Of a stretch of 64,000 bases of DNA, positions 25,076 through 37,741 are shown one piece after another; position 1 is the first letter of the stretch, and every line of letters begins with the position of its first letter. The DNA is from Cornus controversa (lineage: Eukaryota; Streptophyta; Magnoliopsida; Cornales; Cornaceae), in the NCBI GenBank assembly GCA_026545225.1, contig CM048846.1, positions 14,285,975-14,349,974 of the forward strand. The letters are read 5' to 3'. The notes under the pieces were generated by a model. The model was not told the origin of the DNA, searched no databases, and saw only the letters and a program-made list of their open reading frames with translations. Made by a program: the position numbers and the translations under genes.

Positions 25076-26355
25076 AAAACCTGTTTTCTTGTAGTGGAAT
25101 AAAACCTTGCGAAGGTCCTCTATACGGATTAACCTCCTTAACACGAGAAGTTCCTCTCTACGGATAAACCTCGTAACAATCCGAGGTCCTACGGGGGGTA
25201 GGAGCTCGGATCACTGTCAAATGGGAACCAAGGGCTTGGTTTGGTGGCTGAAATCTAGGGTATGCTAAATCAATAGTGGACCCTATTTCTAGCTAGGATG
25301 GGGTCCCTATACTGTTAATTGGCTTGTCACAGAGGAAGGAATAGAACCCTTATGAAATGAGCAAACCTATTTTGGTCATGTAATCTCGACCCTTGTTTCG
25401 TAAATATTTACTATATCAAAACCTCGATCATTGATGGAAGAGGTATTTTTGTCTATAAATAGAGGAAAAAAATAAGAAAAAAAATTATATAAAAGAGAAA
25501 CCTTTTAAATCTACTATTTTCTCTATTACCATAAAATCAGAAAACCCCCTTCTAACTCTTCTAAGAATCCACATAGAACAGTAGACCCCTCTATAACAGC
25601 TTAGACTCCCACTTGGATTTCTACTCTCTGGTGACTATCATTGTGGAAAGTTTGACCTTAATTTTCAGGACCTACTACAAACATTTGGCGACTCCATTGG
25701 GGAGGTGATCCTTACCACTATGAGTTTTCAGAGCCAGTGAGCGAGTCGAACTCAACCAATTGATCGAGAAGTCCCTCAAGAATAAAGTGCGAGCAATGTT
25801 CAATGTGTACGAGATTGAATGACGAGATCCGCATTGAGGACCTCCCAAGGTGGGAATACCGAGCTATCTCATCATATGGACCGTCTCGATCAAAATTAAG
25901 CATAGATTATGACAGCGTTTCATAGGATGGCTACCAATAGACAATGGGTGGATGAAGAGCGAGGTCCGGTCACGCTAGTGCAGTCGGGTGCCTATGTAGA
26001 CTACCAAAGGCACTCAAGGTTTGCGGAGCCTGAGTTATCCCTCCGAGGTCCTCGAGGAGCCCTGGCACCAAGACGTCCCCCAACGCGATGAGTGTTGTTC
26101 GTTATGCCCCTCAATATGGGTTGTCTGAATGAGCACAATCAGAGAGCAACGTATCCCCTCGATAGGGCTGAGTTGGATCCTCTATTAACTCCTTATGCCA
26201 CAGTGGCAGATGTTTGAGCTATTTTAAATGTTGAACAGGGTAGCCAAACTTTGGATGTTGAGGTTGAACCATCGTATTCTAGGGCTATAGCTGTCATGCC
26301 TTATCTAAAAGGCTACCTCCAATAAAAGTTTGTCAAATTTGATGGAAGGAAAGGC

Positions 26356-26874
26356 TAGGGGTGACCACGGATCGGATCGGATTGAATTATGTATAATCCT
26401 AATTCGATCCGCGGATTACGGATTGGCAAAAATCCAATCCGATCCGATCCGTGACAATTTGCCAATCCAATCCGTGATTGAACGGATCAGATTGGCGGAT
26501 TGGGCCTTTACTCCTATTTGATTTTTTTTTTGTTTACTTCAAAAATTCCAAGAAAAAAATTCACAACACTTTTTAATTCACATCTCAAATGAACACAATT
26601 GTTAAATAAATAAATATATTGAGTTTTTAGGTTTACCCATGTAAGTATGTAGCATATTATATTATTATACATATACTTACTAATTATATATATATATATA
26701 GTGATGGATTGCCACGGATCGGATCGAATTTCTGACCCTCCAATCCGTAATCTGATCCGTGGCTAACGGATTCTAATTTTTTAATCCGCCACCAATCCAT
26801 TAGCTAACGGATCGGATTTGTCTGGATCGGATTGGACCGAATTCGCAGATTCATGAATTTTTTGTGCACCCCTA
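26356..26874. mobile_element. Non-autonomous hAT element (MITE) in the Gypsy gag region
   Basis: The ends are TAGGGGTG and its inverse CACCCCTA. They are flanked by 8-bp duplications GGAAAGGC (26348-26355) and GGAAGGGC (26875-26882), which differ at one base. The 519-bp interior is non-coding and contains many copies of CGGATCGGAT or its inverse near both ends, so it can fold extensively. Its TAGGGGTG terminus is shared with the larger hAT element that starts 78 bp downstream. Confidence 0.88.
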
Positions 26875-26952
26875 GGAAGGGCAACCCGCGCGAGCACGTA
26901 GTAAGATTCATCAAATCCTTGGGGAGGTATGCTTACGATCATGCTCTCCGAC

Positions 26953-29900
26953 TAGGGGTGGAAATTCATGTTTGCGGGTCGTGTTTGGGTCGTGTCAAGA
27001 CAAGGGTATTCTGATAAATGGGTCAACCCGAACATGACACGATTAGTAATCGTGTCAGATAGTTTCAACACGAACACGACCCACTTATTAAACGGGTGAC
27101 ACGACATGACCCGTGTAACCCGTTTAATAAATGGGCCGTGTTGGGTTTGACACGACACGACCCGAATAACCCGTTTAATGTGTCGTGTTAGGCTTGACAC
27201 GACCCGTTTGACACGACACAATTACAGACCCATTTAACTCTTTAACCCATTTAATCCATTTATAACCTGTTTATAAAAATAAAAACATTTTAACCTTCAA
27301 GATGTCTATTACAAACATCTTTAAAATACTAACTCTTCATTATAACCTGTTTATAAAAAATTAAAAACTTTCAAGATGTCTATTACAAACATCTTTTAAA
27401 TGCCAACTCTTCATTATAACCTGTTTATAAAAAAATTAAACATTAAAATGCTTATATAACCTGTTTATAAGCATTCCAAACTATTAGTTTATTCCATACT
27501 TAAAATTACAAAATCTTTCAAGCACATCACTTAAACAACTATTAGTCTATTACAAACATTTCACGCTTAAAATAAGGCTTCATGTAACACTTAAAAACAA
27601 TTTAAGCACTATCACTTAAAATAATTTAAAATTAGACTCATTTACTTTTTGGAAGCATTCCTTACAAAATGTCTTTTGTTTTCTTTTTTGTCTTTGGAAC
27701 ATTCCTGCAAGAATAAAATGAATAAATATTATATTTCAGGATATGGAAAAATATTGTAGCTGAGAAATAGTGTTTTACATTGTGTGTGTATCTAGACAAT
27801 ATTAGCTAGTGTTCAAGTTAGAGAAATAGAATTTTGACAAGTATTGTCCAAACCTCATAGATCCATAACTTCACAAGTATTTGAACATTGGGTTGAATGA
27901 GTGCTTTCTTTGTTACTAATGATCAAATCACCAAAGTCCACAATAAGGTAATCCAATTGAAGTTGCGCGCTATCTTCATTTAAACAAATCAAAAGAAAAT
28001 TTAAGATAAATTATATTGAAAGTAACTCATTTTAGACAATAAAAACTTTGAATAGATTACCTTTCAAATTAAACAACCAATCCCTAATGCATACCAAAGC
28101 CTCCACATTCTCGGGTTTAAGAGAGCTACGGAATTGATCAAGATTCGACCACCAACATTAAAAGCAGCCTCGGAAGCAACTGTAGACACCGGAATGTTTA
28201 ATACATCTCGAGCCATACAAGAAAGTATAGGATACCTAAATTGGTTAGCCTTCCAAAATGCAAGCACATTGAGGTCTACCATCCTATCAATCTTTTTCTC
28301 ATCCAAATACACTTCCAATTCTGATTTGTGAGCAATAGCAAATTCATCACTTTCAAGAATATCAAATTCCTATATATAAAAAAAAGAAAAAAAAGTAGTC
28401 AAAGAAATATTTTATAACAATAAAAGTAAAAATAGTTAAATACATAAGTTAAAAAATAAGTTTCCAATTACCTACATAATATCTCTACTCTCTTTCTTTC
28501 GATACATTGTTACATGAGAAACACTTCTAACATTCTGTGAAGAGAGATTTGTGCTACTAGAAAAAGGAGAATCATGCATGTACTTATTAAAAAGACTAAA
28601 CAAATTTTCACGGACCCTCTGGCTCTCTCTAGAATTATTACCATAAATCTTAGTGTAACTAAAAGTCACAAATCCAAGCTTGTAACGAGGGTCCAAAATC
28701 ACAGCAATAGCAAGGACCATGCTAAATTCTGACCAGTATTTTGAAAACTTTATATGCATTTGAGTTGCCATGTTATGCAAAAAGTCATCTGGACTATCCT
28801 TTTCTTCAATCAATCTCCGTTGAACTAAAAATATTTCAGGAAAATACAAATTTGCATAGCATATTTTGTTCCAGAAAAGATTTTCGTAACATTATAAAAT
28901 TCACTTAAGAAATCACAAATCCTCTTCGCTTTGCTCCACTCCTCTTCGGATGGATATTACTTATAATTTGAATCACTTAATAACAAATGACAAAATGCAC
29001 GACGATAATAAATGGCATCAAGCATTAAATAGGTTGAATTTCATCTTGTAGAAACATCTTGCCTCAAACCTTTATTAGAATCCAAAGAAACATGAGAAAC
29101 ACATTCCAAAAACTTTTGTTTTCTACCTTGAGAATCTTTAACATATTTAACACTCTCACGTATTATACAGACTGATGCATCAACTTCTTTCAACCCATCT
29201 TGTACAACTAAATCCAATATATGAGCATAACACATAATGTGAAAATAATTACCACCACTCAACAATGCATCATTTAAATTCAATTGGCACTTTAACATGT
29301 CAACAAATGAAGTATTTGAAGAAGCATTGTCCAAAGTAATTGAAAATAATTTTTTCTCAATCCCCCACTCAGTTAACAATGTATAAATTCTTTCATTTAT
29401 GATAACACCATTGTGTGGTGATGGAATGTAACAAAAGTTCAAAATTCTTTTTTGTAATTTTCAGTTATCATCAATAAAATGTGCAGTGAGACACAAGTAC
29501 CCATTAGTAGTTAAAGAAGTCCACAAATCTGATGTCAAACAAATCCTACCCTTCATAGATCCTAACAAATATCGAAGCTTAGTTGTTTTAGTTTTATGCA
29601 TTTTCAAAACATCAACCTTAGCAGTATTCCTACTAATTGGTTGAAAATCCTCGCATAAATAGCGAAATAATGTTCTAATGCCCTCATACTCAACAAACTG
29701 AAATGGTAACTCATGCATTATAATGGCAGCAGTTAACAATTCACGAAATTTATTAGGATCAAATTTATATGCATGCGTGGATAAAAATCCAGAAGTCTGA
29801 GTTAAAAGAAGCTGACCTACATCACATGTGTCCCTTCTAACATACATTTCCATATGTCGTATCATATTACCTGTTCCATTCCTACTATCAGCTACACTTC

Positions 29901-32734
29901 TTGCACTTGCATCTTTGCTTATTGTCGGAACCGAGAGGAAGCATTTCAAATAAACTCCAAACTTTAGAAGTAGTCCTCCTTTTCTTTTTTGTTGACTTTT
30001 TTTTAGGTAAAATTTTGTCAGTAGCTTTCAGCTCTTCAACTTTATCACCATTTCCTTCAAGAGCTTCAAGGTCTATTTGAATGTCATTTGAATCCATCTA
30101 CAAATTATAGCAAAAATAAAAATCCCATATCAATAATAAAAAAAAAATACCCATGTCAATAATACTAATTGGTCCACATCTTCTCTTCAATCCTCAAAAC
30201 ATTTGATTGATTACTACTAATTGATCTTTAAATTTAGTAGTCTCAAGTTCACCCTTTCTCAAACTTATATCCACTAGCCAATTCAGATTCTCAATCTCCA
30301 GCCTCAATATGGACTTCAAGTCTTGCTCAACAAATTGTAATTTAGAAACTTTAATAATCTGCAATGTTAGAGGTTCACCCTCTCACCAACTTATTTTCAC
30401 TCGCCAATTTAGATTCTCACTCTCCGGCCTCAACATGGACTTAAGTTGTGCTCCACACATTGTAAATTTGTAATTAAACTAATTGTTTGTAATTTGGATA
30501 TGTGGCCCATGTGGGTGTGAATGCATGTCATCATAAAAACAAGCTATTGTGTGTTCATGTAGCATTAAACAATTAAACAAATTACAGTCAGTGACTAAAA
30601 TATAAACATAATACTACTAATATTTTTATTAAAAATATTAGACTTTGATAAGCATCCTTTACTCACTGTCAATTAAGCAATCTAAAACATTTTTACTAGA
30701 ACAATTGGGAGATTAGAGTATAATGATAGTTTTTTGAATTGTCGAGAAAGGTGTACAATTTTATCTAAAACAGAGCTACCTATTAAAATTGAACACTTGT
30801 TACATTTTGTAGTTGGTGATGTGTGTTTGCACTATTTTACCTGCTTTATTCAGATTAAGTGACTCTTCTAGTGTCTTTTAGTGTATGTGTGTTTTTATTC
30901 TTCTTTTTATGTTGAGTTTTTATAGACTCAATGATAAGTCAGATCTAGTGCATGTTCTTAAGGCTTACTATTCTTTGTTTTTTTTCCACCCCTCAAGATC
31001 TGAATATTATTTATGTATATGTATATCAGTATATGTATATCATGATCAATTGTGTGTGCATACATGTATACGGATGTGAGTTATTCAAATTGCGCCATGA
31101 GACTTGTGTGTGTGGTGTATACTTTTTGATAATCTATAATAGAAAAGCTATAATGAGGTGCAGCTCATTATATTTCTGTTATTTTCATCTTAATCTTGCT
31201 TCTGTTTCTCAGAAATTACATATGTATTAGTTCCTCTCTTTCTCACTCAAGGCAGTGAGACTTCACTACCTAGAGGGACCAATTTAAGCACAGAAGTATT
31301 GAACACATAACAATTGGTATAATATAATGAAAAGTCTAATTGTAAGAATATAAGTACTACTTATAAAATAATTTTTATTTTTCTTTACAATAGAAAAGAA
31401 AAAAAAGAAAACCAAAACAAAATAAAACTGAAGCATATCACATCTTCAAACAGTATTACAAAATCAAGCCAAACTCAAAGAAGAGATCAATATAGTATAG
31501 AAATAACTTACAATTAATTGAAAATAATCAAAGCCCATAGGAGATAATTGACCGCATAATTTAGAATATAAAAAAAACAACATAAACTAGGAAAAATAAA
31601 ATTAAGAAAAAAATTTATTTAATAAAATTGAAGTTGGAGTGGGTGAATACTTTTGACCTTGGTGTGTTAGACAATTAGTTACATTAGAGTGTGGCAGTCG
31701 TCCTTTTATTTATTTTTATTTTTTTGGGTAGGTATGATAAGTTTTATTTAACTAAAAAAAGCATGTAAACAATAATAGCCCAAATAAATTTATATGAACA
31801 AAAAACACACAGCAAATAAGAAACAAATTAAAATTGGTCACGATTCCAACGAATAAATTGCAGCAACAAGTAAATAGTCTAAATTGAAAGTCCCTAAATT
31901 CATCCATTGAATCAATAGTATAAAAAAATTCCTTTTCTTTTTGAAATTTTATCTTTACCCAAAATGATCCTTTCATTGTCTCAATTGTTCTAAATTTAAG
32001 ATTAAAAAGTGTGGTTTCCTATTATTATAGGAACTTGTCTCACATTTGAATTTGTGGCCTTGTAGTAGCTCTCTCTCTTGAAGGGTGTTCCAGCTTTATG
32101 AATTCAATCAAAAAATTTCCCAAAAATGGAATTTTATGAAACATAAAAATAATAAATAAAGGAGCTCAAAGAATCAGAACACCCAAGTTCAACAGCACCA
32201 CCCAGAATTTCAAACATAATTGTGGACTATAGTTAGATGAATGAATGCTTACAGTTGCCATAAATGTTGCTCGCCGTCTAGTGAGAGAGTGTGAGATTGA
32301 GAGATTATGCCGGAGAATCGATGATTCGGTGGTTTTGTGACTTTGTCCAGTGGTGCTCGTCTTCAGTGGCGATCGTCGTCGATGCTCGTCTAGGGTTACT
32401 GGGGTGTTAGCGATTTGGTTTTTGGGACGCTAGAAGCAGAGGCGCGGAGAAACGAAAACATAAACTTGATGGAAATTTAGGGTTAGGCCCGTTAGGGAAA
32501 AAATAATTGGGTAGTCAGTCATAAACCGGTCAAGCGGGTTGATTCTATCCATGTTGACCTGACACGACCCGTTTACTTAAACGGGTTATGCAGGTTGAAC
32601 CCGAACCCAACACGATTTTTCTATGTCATAAACGGGTTTACACGATTACGACCCGAAACCCGTTTAGTCCAAACCCAAACCCGTTAAATTCGTGTCGATT
32701 TCGAGTCGGGTTGTGTCCAATTTTGCCACCCCTA
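26953..32734 (-). mobile_element. hAT DNA transposon, 5.8 kb, with a decayed transposase
   Basis: The ends are TAGGGGTGG and CCACCCCTA. They are flanked by a perfect 8-bp target duplication TCTCCGAC at 26945-26952 and 32735-32742. Subterminal regions at about 26965-27240 and 32540-32725 are packed with ACACGAC or GTCGTGT and AACCCGTTTA words, as expected for hAT transposase binding sites. The transposase lies on the - strand in the middle (28064-30097). The element sits in the gag region of the Gypsy fossil. About 2.4 kb between 30.1 and 32.5 kb is AT-rich and non-coding, probably the leader and intron sequence of the transposase transcript. Confidence 0.9.
28064..30097 (-). pseudogene. hAT transposase (RICESLEEPER/Ac-type), frame-broken
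   Basis: Read on the - strand, the usual hAT domains appear in order. A BED-type zinc-finger start lies at 30097-29888 (SKVWSLFEML, then RCKCKKCS). The region with DLWTSLTTNGYLCLTAHFID lies at 29949-29461. The RNase-H-like core is at 29442-29041 (SITLDNASSNTSF, CYAHILDLVVQDGL). The AVILDPRYKLGFVTF block is at 28849-28472. The C-terminal hAT dimerisation domain is at 28318-28064 (VSTVASEAAFNVGGRIL). Adjacent blocks lie in different frames or are parted by stops: 29949-29461 overlaps the BED frame, and gaps occur at 29443-29460, about 28850-29040 and 28319-28471. Some gaps might be introns, but several simple breaks are likely. The transposase would cut and paste the element in the nucleus; this copy is probably inactive. 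Confidence 0.85.
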
Positions 32735-35700
32735 TCTCCGACTCTGAGAATTTTCCAAAACCCTGACTGACAGAGCTTATAAGTGGTATGTTAACCTAGA
32801 GCCTGGTTCCATTACCACGTGGGGTCAGCTGGTGTCTCGTTTCCATACCAAAAGATTACTACCTTTTTGTTAATAAATGAAGTCCAGGGGCAGAACGAAA
32901 CCTTTTCTGACTATGTCCGTTGTTTTCATAATCAAGCAATGGAGTGTTATGAGAACAGAAATAAAGAGGAGTTGGCTAAGATTTGCGTCCAGGGGATGCA
33001 ACGAGACTATCGAATTCACCTAGTTAACCTTAAGTTACATTCCTTTGCTAAGCTAATTACGGCAACAAGGAACTTAGCTAAGGATGTGACTCTTACTATG
33101 GGGAACTTGATAGCAAAGGAAAGCCGAGGAAAGCGAAGGCCCATGGTGCTAGTGGCCGAAGAGCACAATCTTAAAAGAGGAACATGGGCTCAAGTGCCCA
33201 GGCATCTGGATTCGTTACCGCTCCCATTCACATGCCCTCCTGAGCAAGTGATGGTAATTGTTAAGCAATGGATAGTCGATGGGTCGATTACGCTTCCCGA
33301 GGTGGAGACCTTAACCACACTTGAGCAAGAGAGTCATCTGAGGTTCTGTATGTATCACTATCACGAGGAAAAAATTAACCCTGGATTCACCTGATGTTAG
33401 GAACAATCCTTACCCCGCTCACGATCACAATATAGTGGCAATGATATTGTCACACGAGGAAGACGAAGAGCTTGATCCTTGAGTATTGGAGGTGGCATTG
33501 GTGGATGAGGAGTACAGTCAAGCTTTTAATTTATTAGAAGAACTGTGTATCAGATTAGTGCTGGAGCAGCTCGAATTGTCACCTCTAGCTCAAAAAGAGG
33601 TCGCAAGGGTCTTTGTACGGGTTATGGGCGAGCTGGTTCGAGAGCTGCCCTCGATAAGTGAGGTCTTCGAGCCTTTCGAGCCAAAATGTTCTATTACCTT
33701 GGCAGAATCAGATAAACAGGTTCAAATTCCACATAACCGGCCATTATATGTTCTCGTACTTTTTAATGAGGTCGAGCTGAAAAGAACTTTCTAGACAATG
33801 GTTCATCTTTGAATGTGATGCCTCTATTCGTTTTTGAAAATGTCGATTTGCGAAAAGATCATCTGGTGCAAAAGCTTATAGGCATCATGGGTTTTACAAG
33901 CAGCTCGCAAAAGACAGAGGGCTATATGGTGGCTCAACTCAAGATTGGAAAGTTTTCAGCCCTTACGATGTTCCACGTCATTGATGCAGAGATTTCATAT
34001 CATCTTTTAATTGGCCAAGGATGGATAGATGTATGAGTTTGGGGTGGTCCCTTCATCGTACCATCAATGCATGAAAAGAACCTTGAAAGGGAAAAATATG
34101 ATGGTATTATGTTCTAAGTGGTTATTTGCAACAGGAGAGGTGCACATGGCCGAAGCCAAATTCTTTAAGGAGCTCGACGAAGAACTGAGCTAGCCGTCGA
34201 GGTTGAGAGCTACTTCGTTGCCCAAGTGGAAAGACCTATATCCCGAACCCATCAGGAGTTCGAAGAAGTTAAAAATGAAGCCCAATGAACCTTGCTCATG
34301 GAAGACCGAGGTGAAGCTCGCAGTGCCCTGCTTGCAAAAATTGAAGTATACTATTGAGCGTTTCTTCCTCCTAGATGGGAGAATGGCTTATTGACCATGG
34401 CGGTACGAGGGATCGGAGCTTAAAACCAGGGTATCTGATCCCTTTAAGTTCAGCGAAAGTTTGACAATACAAAAATCTCATGATGTGTTGGACCTCGACG
34501 AGGTAAACTTGTCTGATGATGGACCTACTCGGATTACTTATGTATGCAAGAATTTAGAGGGAATGCCACGAGAGATGTTGGTATCGTTACTCAAAAAGTA
34601 CAAAGTCATTTTTACTTGGATATTTGAGAAAATGTCGAGGTTGGATCCCCAAATGGTTTCTCACCGTCACAGTGTTTGGCCTAACATCACTCTTGTCAAA
34701 CAAGCATATTGGAATTTCAGGGCAGAACTAGAGTTCCAAATTCAAGAGGAAGTACAGAAGCTCCTCACAACAGGTTTCATCAAGCCCATACTCCATCCCA
34801 CTTCGCTAGCCAATATAATGCCAGTGAAGAAGAAAAATTAGAAAAAGCAGGAAGGCAAGAATAACAAGTGAACAAGGCAGAGGCTCGTCTAGCGATCAGT
34901 AAGAGGGGGCCAGATACGTAAGAAGAAATTGGCAAAGCCTAAAAGTGCCTGTTGAAGATGGGAAGATAACTGATAAGATAAGAAGAGGAATGAAACTACT
35001 CGACCATAGGGAGAGAAATTAAGAAGCAGAATAAGAAATGGAAGGATGCTCAAACTCTATATGCGAGATGCAAATTACTGTTCAAGAGACAGACCCTAGA
35101 GAAAATAAAGTCCATGAAGACTAGAAGAGGGACTTCGTTGTACCCTTACTTGTCTTATAGGTCATTGTAGAGTAGACCACTTACTTAGGTCCTATCCGTT
35201 GCTTCTGCCCTATCAGTTTGTTCACTCAATGCGCTTCTTTCTCTTTCAATCTCACTTGACCACAAAAGCACATCTTTGTATGCCACCACCCACCCCCTTA
35301 GCTATGGCAAAATAAGGGTATACATGGACTTTCGAGATTTGAATGCCACATGTCCTAAAGATAATTTCCCCTACCAAACATCAACACCCTGATAAATTCT
35401 GCAATGGGCCTCAAGATATTTTTATTTATGGATGGATACAACGGATATAATCAAATCAGAATGTCCAAGGAAGATGTTGAAACAACGGCGTTCAAAACTC
35501 TGATGGGCAACTTCTATTTCACTGTAATGCCTTTTGGGTTAAAGAATGCAGGTACAACCTATCAACAAGCTATGACGACCATTTTTTTATGATATGTTTC
35601 ATAAGAGTGTGGAAGATTACATAGATGATCTGGTTATCAAGTCATATCATCGGGATGAGCACCTCGCAGATCTGGAGATCATTTTCTGCAGATACAGAAC

Positions 35701-36634
35701 TTACAATTTGAGAATGAACCCTTTCAAATGCATTTTTGGAGTTAGCGCGAGGAAATTTTTGGGTTTCGTGGTATACGAGAGAGGAATAGACGTGGATGGC
35801 AGGAAGGTGAGGGATAGACATAGCTCGCCATTTCTTCACCAACGACCATGATCGCCCCTAAGGCAGGGATTTCTTTGAAATTGTACTTGACCATAACCTC
35901 AAAGTCGATTGGAGCGCTTTTGGCTCAGGAGTTCGAGGGCCAGGAATGTCATGTGTATTATATTAGTAGGATTGTGAAAGACGCAGAGATGAGATATTCC
36001 CCTATCAAAAGACATTGTTTATCCCTCATCTTTGTAGCTAGAAAGCTTCGGCACTATTTCTTGTTGCATACAGTGGAGCTCATGATGAAGTGTGATCCAT
36101 TAAGATACATGTTCTCAAGGGCCATCCTGTCCGGCCGCATGACACGATGGCCCCTTCTGGCTGAGTTCAAAATCAAATACCTCACCCCTAAGGCTATACT
36201 GAGCAAAGCACTGGCAGACCTCATAGCTCAATTTTCATCGGGGGAACTCGGGCTACTGGATGATGATTTGTCAGGTGCAGACTTGAATTTTGCATGCTCA
36301 ATCGAGGTTGGGGGTGAATGGACGGTGTCATTCGACGAGTCTTCATCTTCCAGAGGAAGAGGAGTTGGAGTAATTCAACTTCTGAAACTGGAGAAAAGAA
36401 AAGTTTGTGTAATAAACTCAATTTTGTTTGTACTAATAATGAAGCAGAATACGAGGCTTTTATTCTGGGCCTTCTAGCCATGCAAGAACTCGGCATCAAA
36501 AGACTATGTGTCAAGGGAGATTCGAAATTGGTGATAAAATATACCAACGGGGAATACGCTATTAGAGAGCCATCCTTGGCATCGTACAGGGACGTGCTTC
36601 ATAAGTTAAGCTCGAGCTTCAAGGAGCTGCATGT

Positions 36635-37737
36635 TGATGATCTGACATTTGCCATGTGTGCCCACGTGAAATTTTCTCAATACTACTTTGACTTTTTAAC
36701 AAAATTGAGGGGACATGGCAACTAGGCTCCTCATCAAGGAAGGGACCTCGGGCCACCTCGCCTTTTGGAAATGATGCGAGGAGTATTAAAGAAGGCTCAC
36801 GGAACCCTCCAAGGAAAAGACCTTGGGGTTTGGATTGGAATCCTCGTCCCATATGACGTGTAAGTAGATGTCCTTTCTACAGATCAATCTTTTCTGGTGA
36901 GGAGTTCCGGATAAACCTCGATTTGTGACGAGCTCCTCTCTACGGATTAAACGTTATAGGAGGTCCTCTCTACGGATCAACCTCCATAATGCAAGGAGAC
37001 ACTCATCTTTATGGATAAAATCTTGTAAAGAGTTCCTCTCTACGGATAAACCTCTAACGAGTCTTTTTTTCCTATAAGAATAAGCCTCGAATGGTGAAGA
37101 GCTCCTCTCTACAGATTAACCTCCTTGAAGTGATGAGGCACTCCTCTTTACGAATAAAACCTCGTGGAGGTCTTCTATACGGATTAACCTCCTTAACACG
37201 AGGAGTTCCTCTCTACGGATAAACCTCATGACAATCCGAGGTCCTACGGGGGGTAGGAGCTAGGATCACTATCATATGAGAACCAAGGGCTTGGATTCGG
37301 TGGCTGAAATCCAAGGTATGCTAAATCAATGGTGGACCCCATTTCTAGCTAAGATGGGGTCTCTACATTGTTAATTGGTCTATCACAAAGGAAGGAAAAG
37401 AACCCATGTGAGATGAACGAACTTATTTTGGTCATGTAATCTCAGCCCTTATTCATAGATATTTACTATATCAAAACCTCGATTGTTGATGGGAGAGGTA
37501 TTTTTGTCTATAAATAGAGGAAGAAAATAAGAAAAAAATGATATAAAAAAGAAACCTTTTGAATCTACCATTTTCTCTCAAACCATAAAATCAAAAAACA
37601 CTCATCTGACTCTTCTAAGAATCCACATAGAACAATGGACCCCTCTATGATAGATTGGACGCCCACTTGGACTTCTACTCTCTAGTGACTATCATTGTGA
37701 AAAGTTTGACCTCAGTTTTCAAGATCTACTATAAACA
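36635..37737 (+). repeat. Right LTR of the Gypsy fossil (uninterrupted)
   Basis: It starts TGATGATCTGACATTTGCCA and ends CTACTATAAACA. It is about 1.1 kb and rich in repeated CTCCTCTCTACGGAT units. It preserves the empty CACTA target (TTTACGAATAAAACC near 37149), which proves the insertion in the left LTR. Confidence 0.8.
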
Positions 37738-37741
37738 ATAT

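Larger units (their letters stand above)
21163..25096. mobile_element. Non-autonomous CACTA (En/Spm) transposon, 3.9 kb
   Basis: The termini are CACTACAAGAAA at the left and its inverse TTTCTTGTAGTG at the right. A 3-bp target duplication GAA lies at 21160-21162 and 25097-25099. Inside each end is a long subterminal region of repeated ACTACGAAAT-type words. The left one includes a 73-74 bp tandem unit (about 21405-21650) and the right one spans about 24600-25070. No transposase domain was found in the ~2.5 kb interior, so the element would need help to move. The interior carries two exons of an ENOD93-like gene and a 49-bp tandem repeat near 24347-24460. The sister LTR at 36635-37737 shows the unoccupied site. 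Confidence 0.92.
20636..25683 (+). repeat. Left LTR of the Gypsy fossil, split by a CACTA element
   Basis: Its two halves (20636-21162 and 25097-25683) match the uninterrupted right LTR at 36635-37737 in order. They total about 1.1 kb once the CACTA element and its 3-bp duplication are set aside. The LTR contains many short direct repeats of the type CTCCTCTCTACGGATAAACC. Confidence 0.8.
20636..37737 (+). mobile_element. Old Ty3/Gypsy LTR retrotransposon (Tat-like), broken and hosting nested insertions
   Basis: This is a fossil. Two related LTRs of about 1.1 kb bracket it: 20636-25683 (which contains a CACTA insertion) and 36635-37737. Both start TGATGATC and end in an ACA. Recognisable parts in + order are a gag region (from about 25700 to 33400, interrupted by two hAT insertions), an aspartic-protease-like region (about 33800-34040), reverse transcriptase (about 34460-35850), RNase H (about 35850-36300) and a second, archaeal-type RNase H (about 36310-36630). 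A duplicated RNase H is known from the Tat lineage of plant Gypsy elements. The coding region has many breaks. By eye the first ~210 bp of the two LTRs differ at about one base in ten, mostly C/T and G/A, which implies an age of several million years. No convincing target duplication was found outside the LTRs. Confidence 0.8.

Noticed and set aside
30885-31230. Overlapping + strand frames in the hAT element
   Set aside because: They are low-complexity, Ile/Tyr/Cys-rich translations on the strand opposite to the transposase, with no domain.
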